Made by a program: the position numbers and the translations under genes. From the IMG/VR virus record IMGVR_UViG_3300044712_002337, positions 18,564 to 82,563 of that record: a DNA stretch of 64,000 nt, one strand, 5' to 3'. Source of the DNA: a virus. How positions within the stretch are numbered: position 1 is the stretch's first letter; every line of letters begins with the position of its first letter. The notes beneath the pieces are model-generated. The model was not told where the DNA came from. It saw nothing but the letters and a program-made list of their open reading frames with translations, and made no database searches. This document shows, one piece after another, positions 9,342-18,175 of the stretch.

Positions 9342-10811
9342 TTACTTCTTGGTGCGGGTGGAGGGTTGGGCGGCGGCGGCCTTCTGCTTGCGGGCGTAGG
9401 CCAGGATGCTGTCGCGGGCGGCCTGGCCGCGGGTCGGCTTGGGGGCCTCGGCGGCGGCCGGCGGGGGCGGCGGGGCGGGCGGGTCGACCGGTTCGAGGGC
9501 GGCCAGGGCCGGGGGGTCGGCCGGCTTCGCCGGCGGCTCGGCGGGCGGGGCCGGCTTGGCCCCGGCGACGGCCGCCAGGTTCTTCTCCACCAGGTCGTCG
9601 GTCAGGGCGGCCAGGGTGAGGGCGATGGCCCCGGCCTTGTCCGCGTCCACCCCGTAGGCGGCGGCCACCTTGGCGGTGAGGGCGGCCAGCCGCCGCTCCT
9701 GGGCGACGGCGTCCAGGTCGGCCTGGGCCCGGGCCAGGTCGGCCCGGGCCTTGTCCAGCTCCGCCTGGAGCTCGTCCCGCTTGCCGGCCAGGGCGGCGGT
9801 GGCCGCCTGCTCGGCCGCCAGCCGGGCGGTCGCCTCGGCCAGCTGTCGGGCGGTCGCCTCGCCGTCGGCCTTGGCCTGGGCCAGGTCGGCCTCGGCCGCG
9901 CCGGCCGTCTTGTGGGCGGCGGCCAGCTCGGCCTTCAGCTTGTCCAGTTGTTCGTCCATTGCGGTTCCCGTGGGGGGTTCTGGGGGCGTGTACCCCGCCG
10001 CCGGCGGCGGGGCGTCGAGGGCGGCGGAAATTTTTCCGGAAAGTTGCTTCCCGTCGAACGAGTAGACGGCCGACTTCGGGTTGGCCGGGACGGGCACGAA
10101 CCCCTTGCCGGCGAAGGTGATTTGCCGGAGCACCTGCCCCAGCCGCTTGCCCTTGTACGTGTTCGTCGCCCGCGGGTTGTACCGGCTCAGGTGGGCGGAC
10201 AGGAACGCCGTGTCCTTCGTCCGCCGGACGAACTCCACCTGTGCCAGGTCGACGTCCGTCCACTCCGCCCCGGCCGGGGCGAGGGCGTAGTCGAAGTCGT
10301 CGTGCAGGGCCTCCATGCTCGCCCACCAGGCGCCCTGCTCCAGCTCCTCGATGAACGTCGCCATTTCTTCCGTCGCCGCCTTGTCCTTGCCGACGCGGTA
10401 CAGGACGGTGGTGTCGAACAGGTGGAACGAGTCGGGCAGGTCGGCCGCGGCGGTGTCGAGGGGCAGGTCCGACCCGTCGGCGGCGGCCGCCCGCACGGCG
10501 GTGGCGTGGCCGACGATGTCCGCCCGGTCGTGCCGGCGGTTGGCCGGCTTGTCCACCGGGGTGAACCGGGCGGCCCACGTGTCGGCCGCCGGGAAGAAGT
10601 GGCCGTTGCGGTTGAACCCGGTGCTCACCAGCAGGGTCTGGCAGTAGTACAGGTCCTTCTGGTTCAGGTTGGTGGCGAGGGCGAGGCCGCCCTCGCCCGG
10701 AAGACCCGGGGCGGGCAGCGGCCGCACCTCGCACACGGCGTCCACCCGGGCCGCCGCCAGGGCCGGGCCGAGGCCGGCTTCCAACTCCGCCGGGAACGGC
10801 GTGATGCCCAT
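9342..10811 (-). CDS. head maturation protease fused to scaffold
   Basis: 489 residues. The N-terminal half resembles phage prohead proteases: a His in NRRHDRADIVGHA and a Ser in WWASMEALHDDFDYAL are candidate catalytic residues. The C-terminal half, from about residue 285, is an Ala/Glu/Lys coiled coil ending in a Pro/Ala-rich tail and the basic STRTKK, typical of scaffold. An in-frame ATG at 9959 (MDEQLDKLKAELAAAHKTAG) after CACGGGAACCGCA could make free scaffold from 9342-9959, as in lambda C/Nu3. Its ribosome site is AAAAAGGTGAAA from the cassette just upstream. Confidence 0.75.
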   Translation of the reverse strand: MGITPFPAELEAGLGPALAAARVDAVCEVRPLPAPGLPGEGGLALATNLNQKDLYYCQTLLVSTGFNRNGHFFPAADTWAARFTPVDKPANRRHDRADIVGHATAVRAAAADGSDLPLDTAAADLPDSFHLFDTTVLYRVGKDKAATEEMATFIEELEQGAWWASMEALHDDFDYALAPAGAEWTDVDLAQVEFVRRTKDTAFLSAHLSRYNPRATNTYKGKRLGQVLRQITFAGKGFVPVPANPKSAVYSFDGKQLSGKISAALDAPPPAAGYTPPEPPTGTAMDEQLDKLKAELAAAHKTAGAAEADLAQAKADGEATARQLAEATARLAAEQAATAALAGKRDELQAELDKARADLARAQADLDAVAQERRLAALTAKVAAAYGVDADKAGAIALTLAALTDDLVEKNLAAVAGAKPAPPAEPPAKPADPPALAALEPVDPPAPPPPPAAAEAPKPTRGQAARDSILAYARKQKAAAAQPSTRTKK

Positions 10812-10813
10812 GG

Positions 10814-10852
10814 GTTATTTCACCTTTTTAAAATCGCCGCCGGCGGCGGCGG
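10814..10852 (-). repeat. hairpin cassette supplying the protease gene RBS
   Basis: On the minus strand a GCCGCCGCC-GGC-type stem is followed by GATTTTAAAAAGGTGAAA, nine bases before the protease ATG. The tail also encodes the last residues (DFKKVK) of the preceding 80-aa gene. Confidence 0.85.
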
Positions 10853-11057
10853 ACGTGTGCTCGGACGTGTGCGTCTTGTTCGCCCGGTCGGCCACCCGCC
10901 GGCACAGGCTCATCGAGTACACGGGCGGCTCGCCGGCCGGCCCGCAGCAGCCGTAGGTCGAGAAGCAGACGCTCTCCAGGTCGGTCACCGGCACCCCGTC
11001 CCGGGTCAGCGTGAACGCCTTGGTGACGGTGTCGAAGGTGGCGGTTATCTGGGCCAT
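10815..11057 (-). CDS. small Cys-containing hypothetical protein
   Basis: 80 residues with VCFSTYGCCGPAGEPP and VYSMSLCRRVADRANK. Four cysteines suggest metal binding or disulfides. It lies between portal and protease genes, a place where small head-assembly proteins occur. The final codons lie inside the repeated cassette, so the C-terminus probably evolved by capture of that repeat. Confidence 0.65.
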   Translation of the reverse strand: MAQITATFDTVTKAFTLTRDGVPVTDLESVCFSTYGCCGPAGEPPVYSMSLCRRVADRANKTHTSEHTSAAAGGDFKKVK

Positions 11058-11084
11058 GCTCGCGGGCTCGCGTTCTCGGGGTCC

Positions 11085-11121
11085 GCGGGGCGGAGCCCCG
11101 CGATTTTAAAAGGGTGAAAAT
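11085..11121 (+). repeat. hairpin cassette, reversed relative to genes
   Basis: GCGGGG-CGGA-CCCCGC stem followed by GATTTTAAAAGGGTGAAAA, lying between the portal and the 80-aa gene. It shares the flank GGACCCCGAG with the copy at 55807. Confidence 0.85.
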
Positions 11122-11128
11122 ACGGTCG

Positions 11129-13243
11129 TCAGTCCTCTACCCCGCCGGCCCGGGCGGCGGCCAGCAGGGCGAGGCGGCCGGCCCGGTCCTGGGCGAGGGG
11201 CAGGCCGGCCAGGGCGGCGCGGGCGGCCCGCAGGTCGTCGGGCAGGGCCAGGTCCCCCTCCAGGGCGGCGAGCACGTCCGCCTCCCCCGCCCCGGCCGGC
11301 AGGCGGGCGAGCACGGCGAAGTGCAGGTCCTCGTACTCCGCCACCTGGGCGGTCGACAGCTGGCGGAAGGTGGCCTTGCCCAGGGCCCCCAGGTACAGCG
11401 GCTTGAGCACCTCGTCGGCCACCTCGGACGCGGCGGCCAGGGCGGCGGCCGCCCGGCCGAACGGGACCACCTTGCGGGGCCTCCGCTTCACCTTGTCGGT
11501 CGAGCCCGGCGGGCGGCCGGTCCGCTCCGGCGGCTTGTACGCCGCGGGGTCTTTCGTCCCCCGCTTCTTCCGGTTCCGCCGCTTCGGGTCGGCCGGGTCG
11601 GCCGGGTCCGGCTGCAGGGCGGCGGCGTGCTCGGCCGGGGTCTTCTCGCCCGCCTTCGGCGGCGGGTAGTCCAGGCCCACCTGGGACGGGGTGAGGTGCC
11701 CCTGGCCGACGAACGCCCGCTCGTTCATCACGTCCCGCTGGTACTCCAGGGCGAACGGCCCGGCCTTGGGCGGGGCGGCCCCCCGCTCCCGCGCCGCCCG
11801 CTCGCGGCGGAGGCGGACCTGCTCGATTTCCGGCACCGCCCCGAACCGCTCCTGCAGGAACTCCAGGCTCAGCCCCTCCCGGTCCATGAGCTCGATGAGC
11901 AGCCGCTTGAGCTGGGCGTCCTCGCCCAGCGGGGAGCCGTCGAACACGACGGTGAACGGGTGGCGGAACCCGAGCGGCTGGCGGACGCCGAGGTCGAGTT
12001 CGGCCTCCCAGAACCCCTTCAGGACGTCCCGCACGTACTGCAGCCGCTCGACCAGGCTCTGCATGGACACGGCGTTGTTGGTGAACCCGGCCTGCCCGCT
12101 CGACGTCCCGCCGGTGAGCGTCGGCGGCACCCCGTACCCCTGGAAGATGGCCTCCAGGGTGGGCACGTACTTCTCCTTGCCGAGGAAGTGGTGCACGTCG
12201 GTGGTGATTTCCTTGCAGTCGATGAACGGGTCCCAGATGATGTCCAGGGTGCCGCCGTTGACCGACTGGGTGACCAGGTCGTTCAGCCGGGCCATCATCT
12301 CGCGGGTCGGGTAGATGATGTTCTCCGGGTCGTCGGCGTCCTTGCCGAGCGTCCAGATGCGGGTGCGGGTGACCGCCCCGTCGGCCGCCATCTCGTCGGC
12401 CAGCTTGAGCTTGCCCAGGGTGCGGAGGTCGCGGAGCACCGAGTAGGTGATGGGCACGGGCACCGCCTGGTGGTCGGCCCGCTTGTAGAACAACAGGACG
12501 TTGTCCTTGGCCGTCAGGCGGACGGCGTCCCCGGCCGGGTCGACGGCCGCCCGCTGGGGGGCCGGGCGGAGCCACGCGAACAGGCGGCGGCCGGCGGCCG
12601 GCGGGCCGACGGCGTACCCGCTCAGGTCGGGCGTCTGGCCGGGGGCGAACTCGGCCGGCAGCCGCAGGGTGCGGGGGTCGAGCACGTCGTACCCGACCGG
12701 AATCTGCCCGGGCGGGAGCGGGCTCTTGACGACCGGGCGGACGGCCGCCGGCTTGAAGCCGTCCGGCAGTCTGGCCAGCCGCCGCTTGAGGGGCGCGGTG
12801 CCGGCCAGGTACAGCATGTGGGCGATCCGCTCGGACCGGTCGCGGGCGTTCACCCGCTTGAGCCACTCCCGCCCCACCTTCTGGGCCCGCACCCCGCGGT
12901 TGAGCACGTCCATCCCCTTGGCGGTGAAGTCGGCCATCAGGTCGATGATGTTCCGCACCAGGGAGAACTTGTGGTACGCCTGGAAGCAGGCGTCGATGAC
13001 GTGCACCGGGTCGGTGGGCAGGGCGGACTCGGGGCGGAACCAGTCGCGGTCGCCCTCGTCCAGCCCGTTGGTGACGGTGGTGTTCGGGTTGGCCGCCGGG
13101 AACAGGGGGGCGGCGGTGGCCGGGCGGGGGTCCGGGCGGCGGCGGCAGACGGCGTGCCCGTAGTCGGCGGCGCGGGCCAGGTCGGGCGGGGTGCGGGTGT
13201 ACAGGGGGGTGGTCACGCTGGAGTCCGACTGGAGTGGGGTCAC
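11129..13243 (-). CDS. portal protein
   Basis: 704 residues. The mid-region (PENIIYPTREMMARLNDLVT, TLEAIFQGYGVPPTLTGGTS, LVERLQYVRDVLKGFW) is the usual portal pattern: a condition on pressure and tail contact, then a helical stem and wing. The C-terminus is a charged extension (PKRRNRKKRGTKD) and an Ala-rich helical barrel. It follows TerL with a GTGA overlap (GTG start inside the TerL stop), the canonical terminase-portal order. Portals form the dodecameric DNA channel at one capsid vertex. Confidence 0.85.
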   Translation of the reverse strand: MTPLQSDSSVTTPLYTRTPPDLARAADYGHAVCRRRPDPRPATAAPLFPAANPNTTVTNGLDEGDRDWFRPESALPTDPVHVIDACFQAYHKFSLVRNIIDLMADFTAKGMDVLNRGVRAQKVGREWLKRVNARDRSERIAHMLYLAGTAPLKRRLARLPDGFKPAAVRPVVKSPLPPGQIPVGYDVLDPRTLRLPAEFAPGQTPDLSGYAVGPPAAGRRLFAWLRPAPQRAAVDPAGDAVRLTAKDNVLLFYKRADHQAVPVPITYSVLRDLRTLGKLKLADEMAADGAVTRTRIWTLGKDADDPENIIYPTREMMARLNDLVTQSVNGGTLDIIWDPFIDCKEITTDVHHFLGKEKYVPTLEAIFQGYGVPPTLTGGTSSGQAGFTNNAVSMQSLVERLQYVRDVLKGFWEAELDLGVRQPLGFRHPFTVVFDGSPLGEDAQLKRLLIELMDREGLSLEFLQERFGAVPEIEQVRLRRERAARERGAAPPKAGPFALEYQRDVMNERAFVGQGHLTPSQVGLDYPPPKAGEKTPAEHAAALQPDPADPADPKRRNRKKRGTKDPAAYKPPERTGRPPGSTDKVKRRPRKVVPFGRAAAALAAASEVADEVLKPLYLGALGKATFRQLSTAQVAEYEDLHFAVLARLPAGAGEADVLAALEGDLALPDDLRAARAALAGLPLAQDRAGRLALLAAARAGGVED

Positions 13244-15492
13244 CCCCCACTACCCCGCCGCGGCCCGCCGCCGGGCGGGCGGGCGGCGAACCCGCCCACC
13301 CCGCCGCCCAGCTTGGCGGCCATCCGCCCGGAGCACACGTACAGCACCCCGGTCGGCTCCCCGGTCAGCCGGAGGGCCCCGGCCCGCCCGCCCAGGGCGA
13401 CCGGGGCGGGCAGGGAGGCGGGGGCGGAGTTCACCAGCCGGGCCCCCCAGTTGGCCATGAGCAGGGCGGAGTACCGGTCCTTCTTGAGGGGGCCCTTCCG
13501 CTGGCCGGGCACCTTGGCCTCGGGGACGTCCCACCGCTCGGTGTTGTTCGACGTTTGGGTGTGTACAATAGTACACATCTCATCCTTCAATTCCTCAATC
13601 TCGTGCAACACACTCTCGAACGCGTCCTCCAGGGCGTCCCCGTCGGCCCCGACCCGGCCGGCCGCGACGTCCTGCTCGTGGGCCAGGGCGAACCCGATTT
13701 CGTCCACCCGCGGGAACAGCAGGACGCGGTCCTCCAGGTCCTTCCGCATGGCCCAGTTGGCGTCCTTCAGCCACTGCTGCTTGCCGAAGTTGACCGGCCG
13801 CAGGAAGTGGTCGCCGGCCATCCAGTCGGTGTCCCGCGGGTTCTCCTTGTCCGGGATGGGGTAGACGGGCCGCTCCCCCTCCTCCAGCTTGGCCGGCTCG
13901 CTGAACGCCTCGAACAGGGCGTTGCCCGCGCCCCCCGACCCCTCGTCGATGACCACCTCGGTCGGCGGGAAGCGGCGGAACATGTCCCGCAGCTTCCGCA
14001 CGGCGTACGCGTAGAAGTCCATGGGGATTTTCCCGCTCTTCCGCTTCTTGCGGTGGTCGGACTTGTTCGTCGTCCAGCAGAACACGACCCGCCGGTGGTC
14101 CGGCCACACCTCGGTGACGACGACGGCGAAGTTGTCCCGGTTGAACGCCGGGTCGACGCCGTACGCGTACTTACACCCCTCCCGCCCCTGCATGGCCGGG
14201 CCGAACTCGACCACCCCGCAGGACGGGAACTCGGGCGGCGGCACCGGCTCCTCGGTCTGCCCGCCGATGGTCGCCCGCTCGATGAGGCTGCGGCGGTAGA
14301 AGCCGTCGGAATCGGTCACGAAAATCGTCAGGTACTCCGACTGGTACGCCGCCAGGGAGCTCATCTGCCGGGCCCGCTCGATGGTCTTCTCGTCCATGAA
14401 CCGGCGGGGGATGCGGTCCCACGGCAGGCGGATGACGGAGTAGTCCCGCCAGTCGAAGCTGTCCGGCGGCGGCCCGCCGAGCACCTCCCGGACCCGGTCC
14501 GGGTCGCCGCGGGTGGCGACGATGTCGTGGTAGTTCTGCCAGTACTTGAAGAAGTGGTTGAACTTGTACGAGGCCGTACCCGACAGGACGGACTGGTTCC
14601 CCCGGCGGCCGGCCGCCCCGAGGGCGTCCAGCTCCGGCGTCCACAGGTTGAGGCGGCGGAGCAGGAGTTCGCGGTTGTACTCGGCCGCCTTGGCGACCGG
14701 GTTGGCGGACACGGCCCCGAACCCCTGGACGACGACGCTGTACACCTCTTCCGTCACCGACGCAAACTCGTCGCAGATAACAGTTTGCGCCCGGATGCCC
14801 CGGATGGTCTCGCCGGTCGGCCCGAGCGGCAGGAACAGGGCGACCGAGTCGCCCACCCGGAACTCGCACCGGTCGTTCCCGCCCCGCCGCGGGCCGTTGT
14901 CGTACGACCCGTGGCCCTTCCCCACCAGGTCGCGGAACACGGGCGAGTTCGACCAAATCCGCTGGCAATATTCCCATATCACCATCGACTGGCGGAGCGA
15001 CTTGGCCACCACCGCCACCTGGGAGCCGGGGCAGAAGGTGAGCTTGAGCAGGATGAACAGGGCGAGCAAGCTGGACTTGGACCCACCCCGGCTGAAAATC
15101 AGCATGGGGAACTGCCGCCACCACAGTTCGAGCAGGGTGACCGTCTGGAACGGGGCCACCCGCAGCGGGTCCACCCCGTCCATGCTGAACAGGTGGTAGC
15201 AGGCGAACGGGAAGTACTCCGGGTTGGACAGCACCCGCAGCAGGCTGATGTCCGGCCGCTCCAGGGCGAGGGCGTCCAGCCGGTTCGGGCTGAACGGGTG
15301 GTCGGTCACGTCCGGCGTGTACAGCAGCCGCTCGATGGACCGGGCGGCCTCGTCCGGCGGGCACGGGGCCCCGTCCGCCCGCGGCTGGATGGACAGGATG
15401 TCCTCCTCCGTCAGGTAGAACATGGCCTCGTCAATCAGGTGCTTGAGGCGGTCGTGGGCGTCGGTGAACGCGGGCAGGTGTTTCTTGGCCAC
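13240..15492 (-). CDS. terL: terminase large subunit
   Basis: 750 residues. The ATPase domain has a Walker A-type loop at about 132-142 (IFSRGGSKSSLL) and Walker B VICDEFAS at 238-245. The RNase H-like nuclease domain shows YGVDPAF (Asp 447), VVIDEGSG (Asp 516) and a late acidic KKDRYSALLMA. TerL cleaves concatemers and pumps DNA through the portal. GTG start one base past the preceding nuclease stop. The last 60 residues are low-complexity Gly/Pro. An AT-rich patch holding an 18-bp palindrome lies at 13560-13577. Confidence 0.93.
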   Translation of the reverse strand: MAKKHLPAFTDAHDRLKHLIDEAMFYLTEEDILSIQPRADGAPCPPDEAARSIERLLYTPDVTDHPFSPNRLDALALERPDISLLRVLSNPEYFPFACYHLFSMDGVDPLRVAPFQTVTLLELWWRQFPMLIFSRGGSKSSLLALFILLKLTFCPGSQVAVVAKSLRQSMVIWEYCQRIWSNSPVFRDLVGKGHGSYDNGPRRGGNDRCEFRVGDSVALFLPLGPTGETIRGIRAQTVICDEFASVTEEVYSVVVQGFGAVSANPVAKAAEYNRELLLRRLNLWTPELDALGAAGRRGNQSVLSGTASYKFNHFFKYWQNYHDIVATRGDPDRVREVLGGPPPDSFDWRDYSVIRLPWDRIPRRFMDEKTIERARQMSSLAAYQSEYLTIFVTDSDGFYRRSLIERATIGGQTEEPVPPPEFPSCGVVEFGPAMQGREGCKYAYGVDPAFNRDNFAVVVTEVWPDHRRVVFCWTTNKSDHRKKRKSGKIPMDFYAYAVRKLRDMFRRFPPTEVVIDEGSGGAGNALFEAFSEPAKLEEGERPVYPIPDKENPRDTDWMAGDHFLRPVNFGKQQWLKDANWAMRKDLEDRVLLFPRVDEIGFALAHEQDVAAGRVGADGDALEDAFESVLHEIEELKDEMCTIVHTQTSNNTERWDVPEAKVPGQRKGPLKKDRYSALLMANWGARLVNSAPASLPAPVALGGRAGALRLTGEPTGVLYVCSGRMAAKLGGGVGGFAARPPGGGPRRGSGG
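13560..13577. repeat. AT-rich palindrome inside terL
   Basis: TGTGTAC-AATA-GTACACA is a perfect 7-bp inverted repeat with a 4-base centre, in an otherwise very GC-rich gene. A similar TGTACA palindrome lies at 45326-45345. Confidence 0.6.
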
Positions 15493-15978
15493 TTAAATGT
15501 GCCCGTACCTTTCGAGCACCCGCTTGAACAGGCCGCGGGCGAACGCCTGGGCCTTCTCGGGGGTCTCGCAGAACACCCACTGGACGGTCGGGTGGGCGAG
15601 GGTGAGTTCGGCGAACCGCTTGTGCAGGAGGGCCGGGGTGACGCGGAGGCGGCGGCGTTTGGACTGCGGGATGCCCGAGTTTTCGGGGAATTCGTCGAGC
15701 CGCCGCCAGGGCGATTCGACCACGACGTACGGGTGGGCGATGGCCCGCATCCGCCCCAACTCCCGCTCGAACCGGTCTTCGAAGAAATTCCCCGCCAGCT
15801 CCGCGGTGTTCCGTTTGCGCTCGATCGCGACCAGGTGCCCGAGCCCGTCCAGGGCGTAGTCGCCCGTGGCCACGGTGCCCGGCCGGCTGCCGGCGCACCA
15901 CGAGTGCGGGGTAAAAACCCACGGGGTTTGTTCCCTCGTGTCCTGAATCACCCAGAACGTCGGCTTGGCCTCGGCCAT
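15493..15978 (-). CDS. ERCC4-type nuclease
   Basis: 161 residues from the ATG at 15978. The signature of the XPF/ERCC4 nuclease fold is clear: IQDTREQTPW at about 10-19, then GDYALDG and IERKRNTAELAGNF (the ERKxxxD-like motif). Such phage nucleases cut branched or flap DNA and may trim packaging substrates. It sits between TerS and TerL. An upstream in-frame ATG would translate a reversed cassette (MVFHPFKIAG), so the later start, preceded by CGGGAG, is preferred. Confidence 0.85.
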   Translation of the reverse strand: MAEAKPTFWVIQDTREQTPWVFTPHSWCAGSRPGTVATGDYALDGLGHLVAIERKRNTAELAGNFFEDRFERELGRMRAIAHPYVVVESPWRRLDEFPENSGIPQSKRRRLRVTPALLHKRFAELTLAHPTVQWVFCETPEKAQAFARGLFKRVLERYGHI

Positions 15979-15985
15979 GGTCTCC

Positions 15986-16023
15986 CGCGGGCTGACGCCC
16001 GCGATTTTAAAAGGGTGAAATAC
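15986..16023 (+). repeat. hairpin cassette between TerS and nuclease
   Basis: CGCGGGC-TGAC-GCCCGCG stem then ATTTTAAAAGGGTGAAATAC; it points against the genes. The leftward gene supplies its own GGGAG site beyond the hairpin. Confidence 0.88.
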
Positions 16024-16025
16024 CA

Positions 16026-16964
16026 TTAGGGCACCGGGGCCGGGGCCGCTTCGGGTAGCGGCTCGGCCGGCGGCAGGGCTTTGAGGACGGTGTCCGGGGT
16101 GAACAGCGGGCTGTCGACGGTGCCGTCGGCCAGTTTGATGGGGCGGGCGAGCCGCTCGGCCTCCCGCCTGCCCACCTGCTTCATCAGGGCCGCCCGCTTG
16201 CCCTCGGTCTCCCGCTTGTCCTCGGACAGGACGACCTTCATCAGGTCCTGGAAGGACATCGTCTTGGTCAGCCGCTCAATCCGCTGCTCGCGGGTCGACT
16301 TCAGGGACTCGAATATCTTCCGGTGCTTCTCGTCCAGGTCGGAGTGCTCGCGGACGAGGGAGTTCAGTTGACTCCCGAGTTGGCGGGCCCGCTCCTGTAA
16401 GCCTTCCATCGTGCGGACGGTGGCCTCGTCCCGCGCGATGGGCTGGCCGGGGGCGGCCAGCGGCCACAGCTTGTTGATACGCTCCCACTCGGCCTCGGCG
16501 TCCCGCCGCCGCTCGATGGCTTCTTTCTGGGCGGCCAGGTTGCGGTGCTTGAGCACGCTCAGGGTGACCGCGTCGTGCACCTGCACCCGCTCGGTGGCCA
16601 GCACGTCCCCGCCGAACTGTTCGAGCATGTCCGCGTACTGGTCCTCGTAGAACCGCTGCTCGTGCGGGAAGAAGGACGACTTCACCTGCCGCCACAGCTC
16701 GCTGTTGTGCAGGTCGGCCAGCAGCCGCTCGCGGGGGGCGGCGGCCGGGCCGCCGAGGGCGGACTGGGCGGCGGCGGCGGCCAGCTCGTCGGCCGTCGCC
16801 TTCGGGAACAGGCGGGCGACCGCCTTGGCGATGGTCTCCGCCGGCCGGCCGAGGGCGGCGGCGATGTCGGCCACCGGCTGGCCGAGCTCCACCCGCCCGC
16901 GGATTTCCCGCAGCTCCTGGGAGGTCATCCCCCGCTTCGGCTTGTCCCGCCTCGGCTTACTCAC
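16026..16964 (-). CDS. putative terminase small subunit
   Basis: 312 residues. An N-terminal helix-turn-helix (TSQELREIRGRVELGQPVAD, then AALGRPAETIAKAVARLF) precedes long charged helices (REHSDLDEKHRKIFESLKST), as in large TerS proteins that bind pac/cos DNA and oligomerise. It lies upstream of TerL in the packaging operon. GTG start overlaps the sigma-factor stop by eight bases. Alternative: a scaffold or DNA-binding regulator. Confidence 0.6.
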   Translation of the reverse strand: MSKPRRDKPKRGMTSQELREIRGRVELGQPVADIAAALGRPAETIAKAVARLFPKATADELAAAAAQSALGGPAAAPRERLLADLHNSELWRQVKSSFFPHEQRFYEDQYADMLEQFGGDVLATERVQVHDAVTLSVLKHRNLAAQKEAIERRRDAEAEWERINKLWPLAAPGQPIARDEATVRTMEGLQERARQLGSQLNSLVREHSDLDEKHRKIFESLKSTREQRIERLTKTMSFQDLMKVVLSEDKRETEGKRAALMKQVGRREAERLARPIKLADGTVDSPLFTPDTVLKALPPAEPLPEAAPAPVP

Positions 16965-17625
16965 CGCCCGGTCCCCCCTCCCCCGGTTTTTCCGGAAACC
17001 CGAACGACTCCAGTAGACTCGGCGCGTGGTCCCGGATAATTATAAGTATGGTTTCTCGTATCTTCTCCCGGCGGTGGCGGGCGACGGGCCGCCCGGCCCG
17101 CATGCGGAGGTAGTCGGTGCGGAGGGCGGCGGGCAGGCGGGCGTCGAGCAGGGCGGCCAGCTCGGCGGCGGCGGCCGCGTCCTCCTGCTCGGGCGGGCGG
17201 GTGCCGGCGTCCGGGCAGGCGAGCACCGCCTCGTCGTACCCGGCCGGGGAGAGGAGGCCCTTCTTGGCGTCGTTCAGGGCCCGCCAGGCGGCGTACGGCC
17301 GGCACGCCGCGGCCACCCCGGCGGCCGGGCACGGGGTGCCGGCGTGGCACGCCCGGCACGGCGGGTCGTTCCGCTGGCACTTGGCCCGGTACAGGTGGCC
17401 GAGCTTGTTGTGGAAGTGGGCGCGGAGGAACGGGGTGGGCGGGCGGGAGCGGTCGTACGCCCCGTCCCGCCACGCCTGCAGGGCGAGGATGCGGGCCTCC
17501 TGGGCGATGTCCTCGCCCTCGAAGTACCCGAACGCCATCTGCCGGCGGATTTTGGTGATGAGCCCCTCGGCCGCCGCCCAGTACTCGGGGGACGGCGGGT
17601 CAGCGGGCGATTTTGCACTGTTCAA
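16957..17625 (-). CDS. phage sigma-70 region-2-like factor (late transcription)
   Basis: About 222 residues from a TTG at 17625; no ATG or GTG fits better. FEGEDIAQEARILALQAW, then AYDRSRPPTPFLRAHFHNKL and LYRAKCQRNDPPC, followed by a second Cys pair, match sigma region 2 of phage factors that carry a DPPC..C patch (compare T4 gp55-like proteins). The C-terminus (RHRREKIRETILII) is basic. As first large gene of the virion operon, it probably directs host RNA polymerase to late promoters; the promoter sequence is unknown. Confidence 0.75.
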   Translation of the reverse strand: MNSAKSPADPPSPEYWAAAEGLITKIRRQMAFGYFEGEDIAQEARILALQAWRDGAYDRSRPPTPFLRAHFHNKLGHLYRAKCQRNDPPCRACHAGTPCPAAGVAAACRPYAAWRALNDAKKGLLSPAGYDEAVLACPDAGTRPPEQEDAAAAAELAALLDARLPAALRTDYLRMRAGRPVARHRREKIRETILIIIRDHAPSLLESFGFPEKPGEGGPGGE

Positions 17626-17746
17626 GGGCGGCCTCGGCGAGGACGGGGTCCTCGGGTTCTGCGGGCGGGTCGACGGCCGGGCCGACCAGCAGCGGGTCGG
17701 CGGCGGCGACGAGGACGAGCGGCTCGTCCGGCGTGTCGGGGGACAT
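17600..17746 (-). CDS. 48-aa acidic protein, first gene of the leftward operon
   Basis: MSPDTPDEPLVLVAAADPLL and a Pro/Glu-rich remainder ending ALEQCKIAR. The ATG is preceded by AAAAGGGAAACCGT from the cassette at 17751. It overlaps the sigma gene start in another frame, so it may act as a translated leader. Function unknown. Confidence 0.6.
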   Translation of the reverse strand: MSPDTPDEPLVLVAAADPLLVGPAVDPPAEPEDPVLAEAALEQCKIAR

Positions 17747-17750
17747 ACGG

Positions 17751-17788
17751 TTTCCCTTTTAAAACGGAGAACGGTCCTCCGTTCTCCC
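17751..17788 (-). repeat. hairpin cassette heading the leftward operon
   Basis: On the minus strand an AACGGAG...CTCCGTT stem is followed by TTTTAAAAGGGAAACCGTATG. It lies in the 76-base gap between the divergent gene blocks. Confidence 0.8.
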
Positions 17789-17822
17789 ATACCCCGGGCG
17801 GGCCCCGTGCCCCGGAGGCGGC

Positions 17823-18080
17823 GTGCTGGACACCTTCTGGGAGGGGCTGCTGGGCGGGCCGGGGGACGTGCCCGGGGTGGCCGACCTGATGCGGCTGCAC
17901 GGGCTGAAGGAGGAGGCGCGGGCGCTGCCCGTGCTGGCCGACGGGCTGCGCGTGCTCCCCGGCCCGGCGTACGGGCGGATGCTCGTGCGGGCGGTGCGGA
18001 GCCTGATGGCGTACACCCCGGCCGAGCGGGCGGCGTGGTTCGCCGCGTTCGACGCCCGGGGGCTGGACCTGACCTGGTAG
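17823..18080 (+). CDS. small protein, paralogue of the next gene
   Basis: 85 residues, GTG start. MLDTFWEGLLGGPGDVPGVA matches the next gene's FWEAVFAGVEGPADVPAVA, so the two arose by duplication. First gene of the rightward half, just across from the leftward operon, which suggests early expression. The stop codon TAG forms the first base of a 54-bp palindrome. Function unknown. Confidence 0.7.
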   Translation: MLDTFWEGLLGGPGDVPGVADLMRLHGLKEEARALPVLADGLRVLPGPAYGRMLVRAVRSLMAYTPAERAAWFAAFDARGLDLTW

Positions 18081-18133
18081 GGGCGGTAGGGGGAATCCGC
18101 TGGACACGTCCGGCGACCAACCCCTACCGCCCC
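18080..18133. promoter_or_regulatory. 54-bp palindrome made of two head-to-head GGTAGGGG motifs
   Basis: GGGGCGGTAGGGG at 18080-18092 and its exact complement at 18121-18133 flank CGCTGGAC-AC-GTCCGGCG. Each half is one copy of the ACGGTAGGGGTT..CGCTGGACA motif found singly at 18631, 21861 and 22313. It may be a bidirectional promoter/operator or a large RNA hairpin. Confidence 0.65.
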
Positions 18134-18140
18134 CACGGGC

Positions 18141-18175
18141 GGGGGAGACCCCCACATTATTTTAAAAGGTGAAAA
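18141..18175 (+). repeat. hairpin cassette with RBS for the 129-aa gene
   Basis: GGGGG-AGA-CCCCC stem, then ATTATTTTAAAAGGTGAAAA directly abutting ATG. Confidence 0.85.
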